A DNA stretch of 64,000 bases from Terrimesophilobacter mesophilus (lineage in GTDB: Bacteria > Actinomycetota > Actinomycetes > Actinomycetales > Microbacteriaceae), in the NCBI RefSeq assembly GCF_014200375.1, contig NZ_JACHBP010000001.1, forward strand, positions 1,302,001-1,366,000. The letters are read 5' to 3'. Shown in pieces: positions 25,890-34,906 of this stretch (positions are counted from its first letter, which is position 1; every line of letters begins with the position of its first letter). The notes under the pieces are model-generated. The model was not told the origin of the DNA, did not search any database, and saw nothing but the letters and a program-made list of their open reading frames with translations. The translations under genes and the position numbers were made by a program.

Positions 25890-26180
25890 TCAGCCCTTGG
25901 CGGCAGCCTTGAGCTTGCTGCCCGCGCTCACCTTGACGCCGTAGCCCGCAGCGATCTGGATCGCAGCACCCGTGGAGGGGTTGCGGCCCATGCGTGCTGC
26001 CCGGTGCGTGCGCTCGACGGAGAGCCAGCCCGGGATCGAAACCTTGGTGCCATTGCCCACCGACGTGGCGAGCGTGTCGAACATCGCCTCGAGCACACCG
26101 TTGACAGTTGCCTGGGTCTGCCCGGAGTGCGCGGCAATGGCCGCGACGAGTTCGGTACGGTTTAGTGACTTGTCAGCCAT
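25890..26180 (-). CDS. hup: HU-family DNA-binding protein
   Basis: 96-residue nucleoid protein. MADKSLNRTELVAAIAAHSG is the usual HU start; the beta-arm part reads GWLSVERTHRAARMGRNPSTG, with the Pro at its tip that intercalates into DNA. It lacks the Lys/Ala-rich tail of mycobacterial HupB, ending LKAAAKG. Single-gene unit. Confidence 0.94.
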   Translation of the reverse strand: MADKSLNRTELVAAIAAHSGQTQATVNGVLEAMFDTLATSVGNGTKVSIPGWLSVERTHRAARMGRNPSTGAAIQIAAGYGVKVSAGSKLKAAAKG

Positions 26181-26222
26181 TGGGGGTCCTCCTCGGACAT
26201 CGTTCTTGCAATAACGCCGAAT

Positions 26223-26528
26223 TTACCAGCTTGACTTGGTGATTCCGGGCAATTCGCCTCGGTGCGCCATATCCCGGAATCGAACGCGCGAAACGCCGAA
26301 CTGCTTCAGGAAACCACGGGGACGGCCGTCGATCGCGTCGCGTCCGCGCACGCGCACCGGCGAAGCATCGCGCGGAAGCTTCTGCAGGCCCAGCCGGGCG
26401 GCTTCGCGCTGCTCGTCGGTCGACGCAGGGTCGACGAGCGCCTTCTTCAGCTCGAGGCGCTTCGCCGCGTAGCGCTCGACGATGACCTTCCGCTGCTCGT
26501 TCTTGGCAATCTTGCTCTTCTTGGCCAT
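26223..26528 (-). CDS. rpsN: 30S ribosomal protein S14, zinc-free type
   Basis: 101-residue S14 of the long form without the CxxC zinc ribbon; [34 protein letters not shown] end is the conserved S14 tail (shown only in part: [15 protein letters not shown]). It lies directly after rpmG and rpmB of the same zinc-free type. In many actinobacteria such paralogues replace zinc proteins under zinc starvation and are repressed by Zur. Confidence 0.95.
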   Translation of the reverse strand: MAKKSKIAKNEQRKVIVERYAAKRLELKKALVDPASTDEQREAARLGLQKLPRDASPVRVRGRDAIDGRPRGFLKQFGVSRVRFRDMAHRGELPGITKSSW

Positions 26529-26531
26529 GCT

Positions 26532-26699
26532 TTAGCGCTCCTCGCGGAATTCGACGTGCTTGCGTACGACCGGGTCGTACTTCTTCAGCACGAGGCGGTC
26601 AGGATTGTTGCGGCGGTTCTTGCGGGTCACGTAGGTGTACCCGGTGCCGGCCGTTGAACGGAGTTTGATGATCGGACGAACGTCCTGCTGCTTTGCCAT
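26532..26699 (-). CDS. rpmG: 50S ribosomal protein L33, zinc-free type
   Basis: 55 residues, [20 protein letters not shown] at the start and [20 protein letters not shown] near the end. The two CxxC pairs of zinc-type L33 are absent. Its ATG overlaps the rpmB stop (ATGA), and rpsN starts three bases after its own stop, so the three genes form one unit. Confidence 0.94.
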   Translation of the reverse strand: MAKQQDVRPIIKLRSTAGTGYTYVTRKNRRNNPDRLVLKKYDPVVRKHVEFREER

Positions 26700-26935
26700 C
26701 AGATCTTCTCCCCACGGGCCAGGAGATCCTTGACCACGGATTCGATGCCGCGGGCGTCGATGACCTTGATGCCCTTGGCGCTCAGGGTGAGCGTGACGTT
26801 ACGGCGCAGGGACGGCACGTAGTACGTCTTCTTCTGGATGTTCGGATCGAACCGCCGCTTCGTGCGACGGTGCGAGTGTGAGATGTTGTGTCCGAAGCCT
26901 GGAACGGCTCCGGTCACCTGGCACACTGCGGCCAT
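26699..26935 (-). CDS. rpmB: 50S ribosomal protein L28, zinc-free type
   Basis: 78 residues. [20 protein letters not shown] is the family start; only one Cys remains, so the zinc ribbon of the CxxC type is absent. First gene of rpmB-rpmG-rpsN. Its leader holds a GTAGGG/CCCTAC hairpin (26954-26971) just before the ribosome-binding site GGAGGAAG. Confidence 0.95.
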   Translation of the reverse strand: MAAVCQVTGAVPGFGHNISHSHRRTKRRFDPNIQKKTYYVPSLRRNVTLTLSAKGIKVIDARGIESVVKDLLARGEKI

Positions 26936-26953
26936 GGTTCTTCCTCCAATACC

Positions 26954-26971
26954 GTAGGGACGTCGCCCTAC
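26954..26971 (-). promoter_or_regulatory. hairpin in the rpmB leader
   Basis: GTAGGG-N6-CCCTAC perfect 6-bp inverted repeat ending a few bases before GGAGGAAG. It could form an RNA stem limiting access to the ribosome-binding site, or be a protein operator. No Zur-type box (TGAAAAT-x-ATTTTCA pattern) was seen in this gap. Confidence 0.4.
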
Positions 26972-27117
26972 CCAAGGTCACTTGTCGGCGCGCACGCATC
27001 CACCGAAAGTTCTGGTGGTGGAGGTGCGCACATGCGGAGCGGAAATGCTCAACCGGTCAAGTGTACGTGGAGTTACCGAGTGCGGCAAGCCGGCCGCGGG
27101 CTGACTACGCTCGGTGC

Positions 27118-28230
27118 ATGCGCATCGGATACGCGACCGGGTACTGGAAGCAGGGTCCGCCGCCAGGCGCCCTGAAGGCGATCCGGGCGGCGGAGCGTCT
27201 CGGTTACGAATCGGTGTGGACGGCGGAGGCCTACGGTTCGGATGCCTTCACTCCGCTGGCCTGGTGGGGATCCCGCACCAAGCGCGTCAAGCTCGGCACC
27301 GGTATCGCCCAGCTCTCCGCCCGCACCCCGACCGCCACAGCGATGGCGGCGCTCACGCTCGACCACCTCTCGGGCGGCCGGGCCATTCTCGGGCTCGGAG
27401 CATCCGGACCCCAGGTTGTCGAGGGCTGGTACGGGCAGCCGTTCCCGAAGCCGCTCGCCCGCACGCGCGAATACGTCGACATCGTACGGAAGGTGCTCGC
27501 GCGGGACGAACCGGTCACCGCGACCGGCCCGCACTATCCGCTGCCGTATGCGCCGCCGGCGAGTGGCGGTCCGGCTGCCACCGGGCTCGGCAAGCCGCTG
27601 CGCTCGACAGTGCATCCGCTGCGCCCCGACCTGCCGATCTACCTCGCGGCGGAGGGCCCGAAGAATGTCGCGCTCGCCGCCGAGATCGCCGACGGATGGC
27701 TGCCGTTCCTGTTCTCGCCGAGCGCGAACGCCGAGTTCGCCGGCTACCTCGCCGAGGGCTTCGCCCTGCGCGACCCTTCCCTGCGGCCGCGGGAGGAGTT
27801 CGAGGTGGCCGTGCAACTGGCCGTCATCCCGCATCCGGATGTCGAGGCCGCAGCAGACCTCGTCCGCCCGACGATCGCGCTGTACGTGGGCGGAATGGGC
27901 GCGAAGAGCGCGAACTTCCACCGCAATGTGATCGACCGTCTCGGATACTTGGATGCCTGCGACCGTATCCAGGAGCTCTACCTCGCCGGCCACAAGAAGG
28001 AGGCCATCGCCGCGGTGCCGACCGCACTGGTCGAAGAAGTCGCACTCATCGGCCCGCCCGAGAAGATCCGCGACGAGCTCACAGCATGGGAGGAGTCGGT
28101 CGTGACGACGATGCTCGTGCAGGGGCCGGCGTTCGCCCTGCGCGCCATCCGGGATGTCGTCACGGGCACGGGCTCGCTCGCCTACGCGCGAATGGCGGCG
28201 CGGATGTTCGCTCGCTCGACCCGTAGCTGA
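27118..28230 (+). CDS. LLM-class F420-dependent oxidoreductase
   Basis: 370-residue TIM-barrel flavin/F420 enzyme of the luciferase-like superfamily. Visible marks: AAERLGYESVWTAEAYGSDA, TPLAWWGSRTKRVKLGTGI (the ALA/GT motif at the cofactor site), LDHLSGGRAILGLGASGPQV and PIYLAAEGPKNVALAAEIADGW (split across the barrel). F420 use is typical for actinobacterial members of this group; substrate unknown. ATG at 27118 is the family start; longer upstream readings overlap the rpmB promoter region. Confidence 0.87.
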   Translation: MRIGYATGYWKQGPPPGALKAIRAAERLGYESVWTAEAYGSDAFTPLAWWGSRTKRVKLGTGIAQLSARTPTATAMAALTLDHLSGGRAILGLGASGPQVVEGWYGQPFPKPLARTREYVDIVRKVLARDEPVTATGPHYPLPYAPPASGGPAATGLGKPLRSTVHPLRPDLPIYLAAEGPKNVALAAEIADGWLPFLFSPSANAEFAGYLAEGFALRDPSLRPREEFEVAVQLAVIPHPDVEAAADLVRPTIALYVGGMGAKSANFHRNVIDRLGYLDACDRIQELYLAGHKKEAIAAVPTALVEEVALIGPPEKIRDELTAWEESVVTTMLVQGPAFALRAIRDVVTGTGSLAYARMAARMFARSTRS

Positions 28231-28269
28231 CCGCGAGGCCACCTTCGAGACACCACCGTTGGCGGTTCC

Positions 28270-28662
28270 TCAGGGAGCGGGCTTCGAGCAGTCTGCGCAC
28301 AGCCCGAAGACGTCGACGACGTGCTCCGGCTGGGTGAAGCCATTCTCGGCGGCCACCTTCCGCGCCCACTGCTCCACGGCATCCGCCTCGATCTCGACCG
28401 TGAGACCGCAATTGCGGCAGATGAGGTGATGGTGGTGCTGGCCGGGCGTGCACGCGCGGTAGAGCGCCTCGCCCTCGGTCGACTGAAGCGAGTCGGCCTG
28501 GCCGCTCTCCGCGAGATCGGCGAGCGCACGATACACGGTCGCGAGGCCGATGCCGGTGCCGTCGTCGCGGAGTGCGGAGTGCAACTGCTGGGCGCTCACG
28601 AACGCATCCTGCGTGTCGAGCGCGGACTTGACCGCTTCGCGCTGCCAGGTGTTCCGCTTCAT
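28270..28662 (-). CDS. zur: Zur, Fur-family zinc regulator
   Basis: 130-residue metalloregulator. DNA-binding helix region LATVYRALADLAESG, metal site with H76-H79 (GQHHHHLICRNC), structural zinc cysteines C82/C85 and C122/C125. Placement nine bases after znuB makes zinc, not iron, the likely metal. It would repress its own operon via the box at 31407. Confidence 0.92.
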   Translation of the reverse strand: MKRNTWQREAVKSALDTQDAFVSAQQLHSALRDDGTGIGLATVYRALADLAESGQADSLQSTEGEALYRACTPGQHHHHLICRNCGLTVEIEADAVEQWARKVAAENGFTQPEHVVDVFGLCADCSKPAP

Positions 28663-28671
28663 GCCAGCATC

Positions 28672-29553
28672 CTAAGCCGCCGCTTTCGAGAGGCGGGCCC
28701 GAGGACCGGGGCCGGACTTCTCCCTGCGCCATCCGACAAGCCGGCAGACGAGATAGATGAGGAAGGAGATCGTCGTGACGTACGGGCTGATCGGCAGCCC
28801 GCCGCCGAGCGCGAGCAGGATGCCGCCGACAACCGACACGACGGCGAAGACGACACTCAGGACCGGCGTCAGTAGGGGTGAGGAGGTGACCCGCATCGCT
28901 GCCGCCGCCGGTGTGACGAGGAGTGCGAGCACGAGCAGCGCCCCCACGATCTGGATCGAGACCGCCGTCGCGAGGCCGAGAAGCACCATGAAGACGAGCG
29001 AAAGCGTGCGCACGGGAACACCCCTGGCGGTAGCGACATCCTCGTCGACGCTCGCGAAGGTGAGCGGTCTCCAGATGACGAGGAGCCCGGCGATCACCAC
29101 GATGGACACCACCACGAGCCACAACAGCTGCGGGTTGTCGACCGACACGATCTGGCCGGTCAGCAGACCGAACTTGTTCACGCTGCGCCCACCGTAGAGC
29201 GAGAGGAACAGGATGCCGAGGCCGAGTCCGAACGGCATGAGCACGGCGATGATCGAGTTGCGCTCTCGCGCCTTCGCTCCGAGGATGCCGATGAGGATCG
29301 CCGCCGCCAGCGACCCCGCGATGGACCCAGCGACGACATTGACGCCGAACAGCAACGCTGCCGATGCCCCGGCGAACGAGAGCTCACTCACTCCGTGCAC
29401 CGCGAAGGCGAGGTCCCGGGTCATGACGAATGGTCCGATGAGACCGCCGACCACCCCGAGCAGCGCCCCCGCCAGGATCGAGTTCTTCACGAGCCACAAC
29501 AACTCGCCGTAGTCGGCGAACCCGAAGATCTGGGACCAGAAGTCGCCGCCCAT
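28672..29553 (-). CDS. znuB: ZnuB, zinc ABC transporter permease
   Basis: 293-residue permease of the ABC-3 family with 8-9 membrane segments. VMTRDLAFAVHGVSELSFAG near residue 43 and the cytosolic coupling loop around ERNSIIAVLMPFGLGLGILF are typical. Start ATG at 29553 shares one base with the znuC stop (TGATG). Confidence 0.93.
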   Translation of the reverse strand: MGGDFWSQIFGFADYGELLWLVKNSILAGALLGVVGGLIGPFVMTRDLAFAVHGVSELSFAGASAALLFGVNVVAGSIAGSLAAAILIGILGAKARERNSIIAVLMPFGLGLGILFLSLYGGRSVNKFGLLTGQIVSVDNPQLLWLVVVSIVVIAGLLVIWRPLTFASVDEDVATARGVPVRTLSLVFMVLLGLATAVSIQIVGALLVLALLVTPAAAAMRVTSSPLLTPVLSVVFAVVSVVGGILLALGGGLPISPYVTTISFLIYLVCRLVGWRREKSGPGPRARLSKAAA

Positions 29554-30392
29554 CAGCCCAGCACCCCCGAAGGCCGTTCGTGGTGTTCGAGATGATCGTG
29601 GACGCCGTAGCCCTCCGGCGCGCCGAGCACCGCGACCCGTCCGCGCGACCGGATGACCTCGACCGGCGTGTCGTACATGTAGGAGAGCACCTCGGAGCGC
29701 AGCACCTCGTCGGGCGTTCCCACCCTGAAGCGGCCGCCCGCCAGATACAGCACGCGATCGACGAAGGGGAGGATCGGATTCACGTCGTGCGTCACGAACA
29801 CGACCGCCGTGCCGAGTGCCGTCCGCTGCTCGTCGATGAGCTCGCTCACACTGCGTTGGTGGTGCAGGTCGAGGGAGAGCAGCGGCTCATCGCACAACAG
29901 CAGTCTCGGCCTGGCTGCGATCGACTGGCCCACCCGGATGCGCTGCTGCTCTCCGCCGGACAGCATCGCGACCGGCACGTTCCCGTAGTCGGTGGCACCC
30001 ACCGATTCGAGCACCTCATCCACCCTCGCCTTCACCGCGCGGGAGGACACCGGCAGCCCCCACCGGTGGCCGTCGACACCGAGAGCGACGACATCGCGCG
30101 CGCGCAACGGTGTACTCCGGTCGAGCAGCTTCTGCTGCGGAATGTAACCGATCTGCCTGCTCCCCCGCGCCACAGGTCTTCCGAGGAACTCGACGGTCCC
30201 CCCGGTCAGCTGCTGTTGCCCGAGGATCGCCTTGATGAGGCTGGTCTTCCCCGTGCCGTTCGGCCCGAGGACGGCCAGGAACTCGCCCGGCTGCACCTCG
30301 AGGTTGAGGTTGTGCCACAGCTGGCGCTCCCCGAACGACAGCGACGCCGCGCTGAGGCTGAGGACCGGGGTCGAGTTCCGGCCACCGGTCAC
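29553..30392 (-). CDS. znuC: ZnuC, zinc ABC transporter ATPase
   Basis: 279-residue ABC ATPase powering zinc uptake. Walker A GPNGTGKTSL, Q-loop YIPQQK, signature LSGGEQQR, Walker B LLLCDEPLLSLD, switch His in FVTHDVN. Start GTG at 30392 overlaps the znuA stop by four bases (GTGA). The tail is rich in His (GVHDHLEHHE), perhaps zinc-sensing. Confidence 0.93.
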   Translation of the reverse strand: MTGGRNSTPVLSLSAASLSFGERQLWHNLNLEVQPGEFLAVLGPNGTGKTSLIKAILGQQQLTGGTVEFLGRPVARGSRQIGYIPQQKLLDRSTPLRARDVVALGVDGHRWGLPVSSRAVKARVDEVLESVGATDYGNVPVAMLSGGEQQRIRVGQSIAARPRLLLCDEPLLSLDLHHQRSVSELIDEQRTALGTAVVFVTHDVNPILPFVDRVLYLAGGRFRVGTPDEVLRSEVLSYMYDTPVEVIRSRGRVAVLGAPEGYGVHDHLEHHERPSGVLG

Positions 30393-31318
30393 GAGAGCGC
30401 CTGCCCGATCGCGCGGATGACGGATCCCATCCACTCCACGTAGCCCTGCCCGTCGGTGATGGTCTCGGTGACTCCGACGGTCGGCACTCCGGCCAGTTTC
30501 GCCGCCGCACGAAGCTGCGTCGTCTCGGGGCCCGCTGTCTGCTCGTTGTAGACGAAGAGGGAGACGGAATGATCCTCGAGGAGGGCGAGGGCGCGTTCGA
30601 GGACCGCGGGAGGCACGCCGTTTCCGTTCTCGACCGCTGTGCTCAGTTCGTCCGGGGTTGCATTCACGAACCCGGCGGATTCGAGCAGGTAAAGAGGAAC
30701 GGGTTCCGTCACCATGACGGACTCGCCCGCGTGGTCATCGGCGATCGTCGAGACCTCGCCCTGCAAGCGGGTGATCGACGCGTCGAACCGCTCGAGATTG
30801 CTGCGGTAGTCGCTCGCGTGAGGCGGATCCAGACGCTCGAGCGCGTCGGCGAGCGAGGATGCCACGCGGCGTACGACATCCAGGTCGTACCAGACGTGTT
30901 CATTCGCGGCGACCTGGTCGGGGGCGAGGCCCGATACGTCCACGGCGGAGATGACCACGGCGCCGTCATTGCCCGTTCCGGTGAGCAACCGGCCCATGAA
31001 GTCGTCGTATCCGCCGCCGTTGTCGACCACGACATCCGCGCGGGAGAGTTCGAGTTGCACGCGGGCGCTGGCCTCGAAGGAGTGGGGGTCCTGCTCCGGG
31101 CTCTCGATGATGCTCGTCACGTCGGCATGATCCCCGGCGACCTCCGCGGCGATGCTCCCATAGACGTTCGTCGAGGCGACGATGCTCAGGCGGTCGGGGT
31201 TCTCCGTCGTCGTCGAGCACGCTGCGAGAGCCAGAGAGGCGACGACGAGTACGAGGCCGAGGCGGAACCCGGCCTTGGGCCGAAGGCTCCGGCGGGGACG
31301 GGGAGCGCGAGACGTCAC
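30389..31318 (-). CDS. znuA: ZnuA, zinc-binding lipoprotein
   Basis: 309-residue solute-binding lipoprotein. Signal peptide with lipobox LALAAC (Cys34), then the cluster A-I fold: VASTNVYGSIAAEVAG, PEQDPHSFE (metal His), NEHVWYDLD (metal His) and VYNEQTAGPET. It lacks the long His-rich loop of many ZnuA proteins. Manganese specificity cannot be excluded, but the adjoining Fur-type regulator and zinc-free ribosomal genes favour zinc. GTG 31318 is chosen because it gives a normal signal peptide. Confidence 0.9.
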   Translation of the reverse strand: MTSRAPRPRRSLRPKAGFRLGLVLVVASLALAACSTTTENPDRLSIVASTNVYGSIAAEVAGDHADVTSIIESPEQDPHSFEASARVQLELSRADVVVDNGGGYDDFMGRLLTGTGNDGAVVISAVDVSGLAPDQVAANEHVWYDLDVVRRVASSLADALERLDPPHASDYRSNLERFDASITRLQGEVSTIADDHAGESVMVTEPVPLYLLESAGFVNATPDELSTAVENGNGVPPAVLERALALLEDHSVSLFVYNEQTAGPETTQLRAAAKLAGVPTVGVTETITDGQGYVEWMGSVIRAIGQALS

Positions 31319-31392
31319 GAAACCAACCTGACTGTGATTGACGAGCGACCCACGACGGGCCCGGCGCACGCGGTGTCGCGCGCGATCGCCCC

Positions 31393-31422
31393 ACACTAAT
31401 CCTTATTGATAATGATTGTCAA
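31393..31422 (-). promoter_or_regulatory. znuA promoter with Zur-type box
   Basis: Minus-strand TTGACA (31417-31422), 18 bases, TAGTGT (31393-31398). Between and overlapping them is TGATAATGATTGTCA (31407-31421), a near-palindrome close to the actinobacterial Zur consensus TGAAAATGATTTTCA. A repressor here would cover the -35 and spacer. Confidence 0.8.
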
Positions 31423-31467
31423 CATCATCACTCGGTAGCGAGGATGCGCACCGCTACCGCCGCGAAG

Positions 31468-32562
31468 TCAGGAGGCCCTGAGCGACGGGAACCGCTCCGC
31501 GAGCTCCTCCGTCGCGGCGAGGAGCCCCGCCACCGACTCCGCCTCGCCGATCGAGACGCGGATGCCATCCGGAAGCAGGGCGCGCGCCACGATTCCGTGG
31601 GCGAGCAGGATGTCGTTCGCCTCGCTCGTGTCGGCGCCCGTCGCGAGCCACAGGAAGTTCGCCTGGGACCGCGGGACCGCGAGGCCCTGCGCGAGGACGG
31701 CGCCGAGGACCTCGTCTCGACGCCGGGTTATCACCGCGACCCTCTGCAGGAGCGCCTCTTCATGATCCAGCGCCGCAATCGCCGCCCGCTGTGCCGGCTC
31801 CGTGACCGACAGCGGGATCGCGGTGGCCCTTGCGGCGTCGAGGATGCGCTCCGGACCGACCGCGTATCCGACGCGCAACCCTGCGAGGCCGAACGCCTTC
31901 GAGAACGTGCGCAGCACCACGAGATTCGGGTAGCGGCCGATCAGGTCGCGTCCGTCGACCGCGGCCGGGTCGGTCACGAACTCGACGTACGCCTCGTCGA
32001 GCAGGACGAGCAGGTCGCTCGGGACCGCGGCCATGAACGCGGCGAACTCCTCCGCCGTCACGATCGTGCCGGTGGGGTTGTTCGGCGTGCAGACGATCGC
32101 CACGCGAGTCCGGTCGGTGACGGCGGCAGCCATGGCGGGGAGATCATGCCGCTGGTCCGGCAGGTTCGGCACGGCGACACTCGACGCCCCCGCGACTGTC
32201 ACGAGACCCGGGTATGCCTCGAAGGAGCGCCACGAGTAGAGCGCCTCGTCGCCGGGGCCGGCTGCCGCCTGGATCAGCTGGGCGAGGATCGACACGGACC
32301 CCGACCCGACGTGCACGTTGCCTCGCTCAACGCCGAACCGCGTGGCGAGACGCTCGCTGAGTGCTGTCGCGGCGGCATCCGGATACCGGTTCACGGCAGC
32401 TGCCGCGATCGCGTCGACGATCTCCGGCAGGGGGTCGAACGGGTTCTCGTTCGAGGAGAGCTTGAACGACTCCGCGGGTGCAGGTCGACCCTGCCGATAG
32501 GGCGCCGTCGCCAGGATCTCGGGGCGGAGTCGGACGGAGGGGGCTTCTGCGGAATCTGTCAC
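31468..32562 (-). CDS. hisC: histidinol-phosphate/aromatic aminotransferase
   Basis: 364-residue fold type I PLP enzyme. [30 protein letters not shown] and the PLP-lysine motif [13 protein letters not shown] are the HisC/Pat pattern. It stands away from other his genes, so it may act mainly as phenylalanine/aromatic transaminase (Pat), as known for corynebacterial relatives. Start GTG 32562 (TTG 32571 possible). Confidence 0.85.
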   Translation of the reverse strand: MTDSAEAPSVRLRPEILATAPYRQGRPAPAESFKLSSNENPFDPLPEIVDAIAAAAVNRYPDAAATALSERLATRFGVERGNVHVGSGSVSILAQLIQAAAGPGDEALYSWRSFEAYPGLVTVAGASSVAVPNLPDQRHDLPAMAAAVTDRTRVAIVCTPNNPTGTIVTAEEFAAFMAAVPSDLLVLLDEAYVEFVTDPAAVDGRDLIGRYPNLVVLRTFSKAFGLAGLRVGYAVGPERILDAARATAIPLSVTEPAQRAAIAALDHEEALLQRVAVITRRRDEVLGAVLAQGLAVPRSQANFLWLATGADTSEANDILLAHGIVARALLPDGIRVSIGEAESVAGLLAATEELAERFPSLRAS

Positions 32563-32643
32563 GGATTCCAACCTAGTGCGCCGACGCCCGCACCACCGAG
32601 GTGTTCATTGCGCACGACCCCTGACGGCGGGCATAGTGGTGGA

Positions 32644-33042
32644 ATGTCACGACTCCTGATCCGCCTCATCATCAATGCTCTCGCGCTCTGGCTGACGACC
32701 CTCATCGTTCCGGGTGTCACCGTCACGGCGTTCCCGCCCGGTGACACGCTCGCGGTGGTCCTGACCTACCTCCTCGTGGCTCTCATCTTCGGTGTCGTGA
32801 ACGGCGTGATCGGCAACTTCATCCGCATTGTGGCGTTCCCGATCTACATCCTGACCCTCGGCCTCATCGCACTCGTCGTGAACGCGCTCCTCCTGCTTCT
32901 CGTGAGCTGGATCTCCGGTCTCCTCGGCTTCGGGCTCCACGTCGACAACTTCCTGTGGGCCGGCGTGCTCGGTGCGCTCGTGCTGGCGCTCCTCAGCTGG
33001 CTCATCGGCATCATCCTGCGACCGTTCGTCAAGAGCCGCTGA
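32644..33042 (+). CDS. phage-holin-family small membrane protein
   Basis: 132 residues, four membrane segments, matching the 4TM family named after phage holins (PF04020) but chromosomal and widespread. Conserved bits: VPGVTVTAF, FGVVNGVIGNFIRI, FPIYILTLGLIALVVNALLL. Role unknown; nothing around suggests a phage. Confidence 0.88.
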   Translation: MSRLLIRLIINALALWLTTLIVPGVTVTAFPPGDTLAVVLTYLLVALIFGVVNGVIGNFIRIVAFPIYILTLGLIALVVNALLLLLVSWISGLLGFGLHVDNFLWAGVLGALVLALLSWLIGIILRPFVKSR

Positions 33043-33049
33043 GTCGCCA

Positions 33050-34474
33050 TCAGCGGTCCAGCCGCTGCGCGAGGTAGATCGTCGAGGAGACGCTGCCGGC
33101 ATGGGGTTGCCCGAGGCGTGCGAGCAGGTCGGCGATCCTGAGGTTGGTCGACCGATCCACGATGCCCGCGGTCTCGATGTAGTTCGAGAGCTGGTGGGCC
33201 GGCAGCATGACGCTCGTCTCCGGAGGCGGCCCGTCGAACAGTTGCCGCCGGACCACGAGTGGTTCGGATGACGCGAACGTCCCGCCGAGCGCCGGGACGA
33301 GGTCGTTCGTGTGCTCGATCGCGAGGTACGGGATGTCGTGCGGCACCTCCACCTGCCCGGCCGGCGCACCGACCGTCACGAGCCCCTCGATCGAATACTG
33401 CCCGGATGCCGCCAGCTGCGCGGCGATGAGCCCACCCTGCGAATACCCGGTCAGGGTCACGGGCGACGTGGAATCGATCCCCGCGCTCGCCATGGCAGCG
33501 ACGACGGCCCGGTATGAGCCCGCCCCGCTCCCGTCTGATCCGCCCGCCATCGCGGCGAGGTTGCTCGTCATGTCCCAGGGGTTCGCGTCGCCGTCGAGGG
33601 CGAGCTCCGCCGTCCCGGCCACGTACACCTCGAAGCGATCGGCCTGCCCGGGCGTCGAATACCGGTCGATGCGGATCTGCTCCGGCTCCGCGGGAATCCG
33701 CTCGATCCGGTCCCGGATGCCGTCGGCGCCGCGCACCTCCTGCGTCGCGGACGGGCGGACCGCCACCGCGCTCTCGCGCGCGAGGCCGAGCCCGGCGAGA
33801 CCTCCCGCCACGACGGCGGCGGACGTGTCGACGCCGAGAATACCGAGCCCCTCATCGCCCAGAAGCTGGGCGACCTGCGGAGGAAGGTGCAGCATCCCGG
33901 CCCCTGCGTCGTCCGCGCTCATGACGCCGTATCGGACCGCCGTCACGAATGCCGGATCGGACAGCGCGGAGCTGTTGCTGCGCAGCCATCCGCCGGCCAT
34001 CCCGAAGACGGCGTCGCGGGATCCCTGCGGCAGGGTCGCGAGGAACGCGGCGACCCCCGCGCCGGCGATGACCGCTCCCGGAAGGAACACGGCCGCGAGA
34101 AGCGGGGCAATGGATCCCACGAAGTAGCCGAGTGTGGCCGCGAGTTGCTGGCCGAGGCCGTCGACGACCCGGTCGGCGAGCTCGTAGCCCCCCGCTGCGC
34201 CGCGAAGCCCCATGGCGAGGCGATCGGCGTCCTCTCGCGCCGCGGCCAGTGCCCTCACGGCGTCATCGATCGCCTCCTCCGCCTGGAGGGCGCTGAGCGG
34301 AGCATCGGCGGCACCGAGGATGCCGTTCCCGATGATCCGGTCGAGCCAGACCAGTCCACTGCGGCACGCGTCGAGCTCGATCCCCAGCAGCGCGACATAG
34401 CCGGCTTCGTCGCGAAGCTCTGTCGTGAGCACCGAGGTGGTCCCCGGCCCGCCGACGGCGAGGTCATCCGACAC
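33050..34474 (-). CDS. lipase-like alpha/beta-hydrolase with helical N-terminal part
   Basis: 474 residues. Residues 1-110 are helical and charged, 115-147 hydrophobic (possible membrane segment), and 260-474 form a hydrolase domain with the nucleophile S345 in TGYSQGG. This layout resembles actinobacterial WXG/ESX-linked lipases or effectors. GTG start at 34474 lies inside the end of the WXG-like gene (11-base overlap), so the two work as a pair. Substrate unknown. Confidence 0.75.
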   Translation of the reverse strand: MSDDLAVGGPGTTSVLTTELRDEAGYVALLGIELDACRSGLVWLDRIIGNGILGAADAPLSALQAEEAIDDAVRALAAAREDADRLAMGLRGAAGGYELADRVVDGLGQQLAATLGYFVGSIAPLLAAVFLPGAVIAGAGVAAFLATLPQGSRDAVFGMAGGWLRSNSSALSDPAFVTAVRYGVMSADDAGAGMLHLPPQVAQLLGDEGLGILGVDTSAAVVAGGLAGLGLARESAVAVRPSATQEVRGADGIRDRIERIPAEPEQIRIDRYSTPGQADRFEVYVAGTAELALDGDANPWDMTSNLAAMAGGSDGSGAGSYRAVVAAMASAGIDSTSPVTLTGYSQGGLIAAQLAASGQYSIEGLVTVGAPAGQVEVPHDIPYLAIEHTNDLVPALGGTFASSEPLVVRRQLFDGPPPETSVMLPAHQLSNYIETAGIVDRSTNLRIADLLARLGQPHAGSVSSTIYLAQRLDR

Positions 34475-34784
34475 GACCGGCCAGTGTCGCTGCTGCCCGC
34501 GCGCTGCAGTGCTCGGCCAGTTCGAGAGCGTCGCGGGCGCCGGTCAACGCCTGCTGCATCCGCTCTGCGAGCGCGTCGTGGGCATCGCGCGCGCGGCCGG
34601 ACCACGACACCGGCGCGGTCTCACGCCGGGACCGGTGGCGTGCACCATCCAGCCGCGCGGCAATCCGCCGGAGCCCGGCGCCCTGCTGCTCGAGAAGCTG
34701 CCGCAGGCATTCGGTCGTGAGGGGATCGTTCGCCTCCACGCCAGTGCTCCCTTCCACCACGGGTTCCCGTGCTGACCGTCCCAT
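34464..34784 (-). CDS. WXG100-like small helical protein
   Basis: 106 residues: helix, W-S-G turn in PVSWSGRARDAHDAL, helix. The W-x-G between two helices and the size are those of type VII secretion partner proteins, though no ESX machinery is in the window. ATG 34784 with GGAGG just upstream. Coupled to the downstream hydrolase. Confidence 0.65.
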   Translation of the reverse strand: MGRSAREPVVEGSTGVEANDPLTTECLRQLLEQQGAGLRRIAARLDGARHRSRRETAPVSWSGRARDAHDALAERMQQALTGARDALELAEHCSARAAATLAGRVG

Positions 34785-34906
34785 GCTCCCTCCGGTTCGC
34801 TTCATGCGGTGCCCGGACGAGGATTTCGGCGAGATCGAACCCTCCGGATGCGGTTGTGGAGGACAGGCACCGCCCGGCTTCGGCGAATCTGCGGGAGAAT
34901 GGAGCC

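Noticed and set aside
23300-25912. 870-codon open frame on the plus strand opposite ctaG
   Set aside because: Composition is Arg/His/Asp/Glu-rich without any domain, as expected for the reverse strand of a high-GC gene; ctaG is the real one.
32644-33042. Prophage remnant suggested by the holin-family name
   Set aside because: The family is a general 4-helix membrane family; no phage genes or att sites are nearby.
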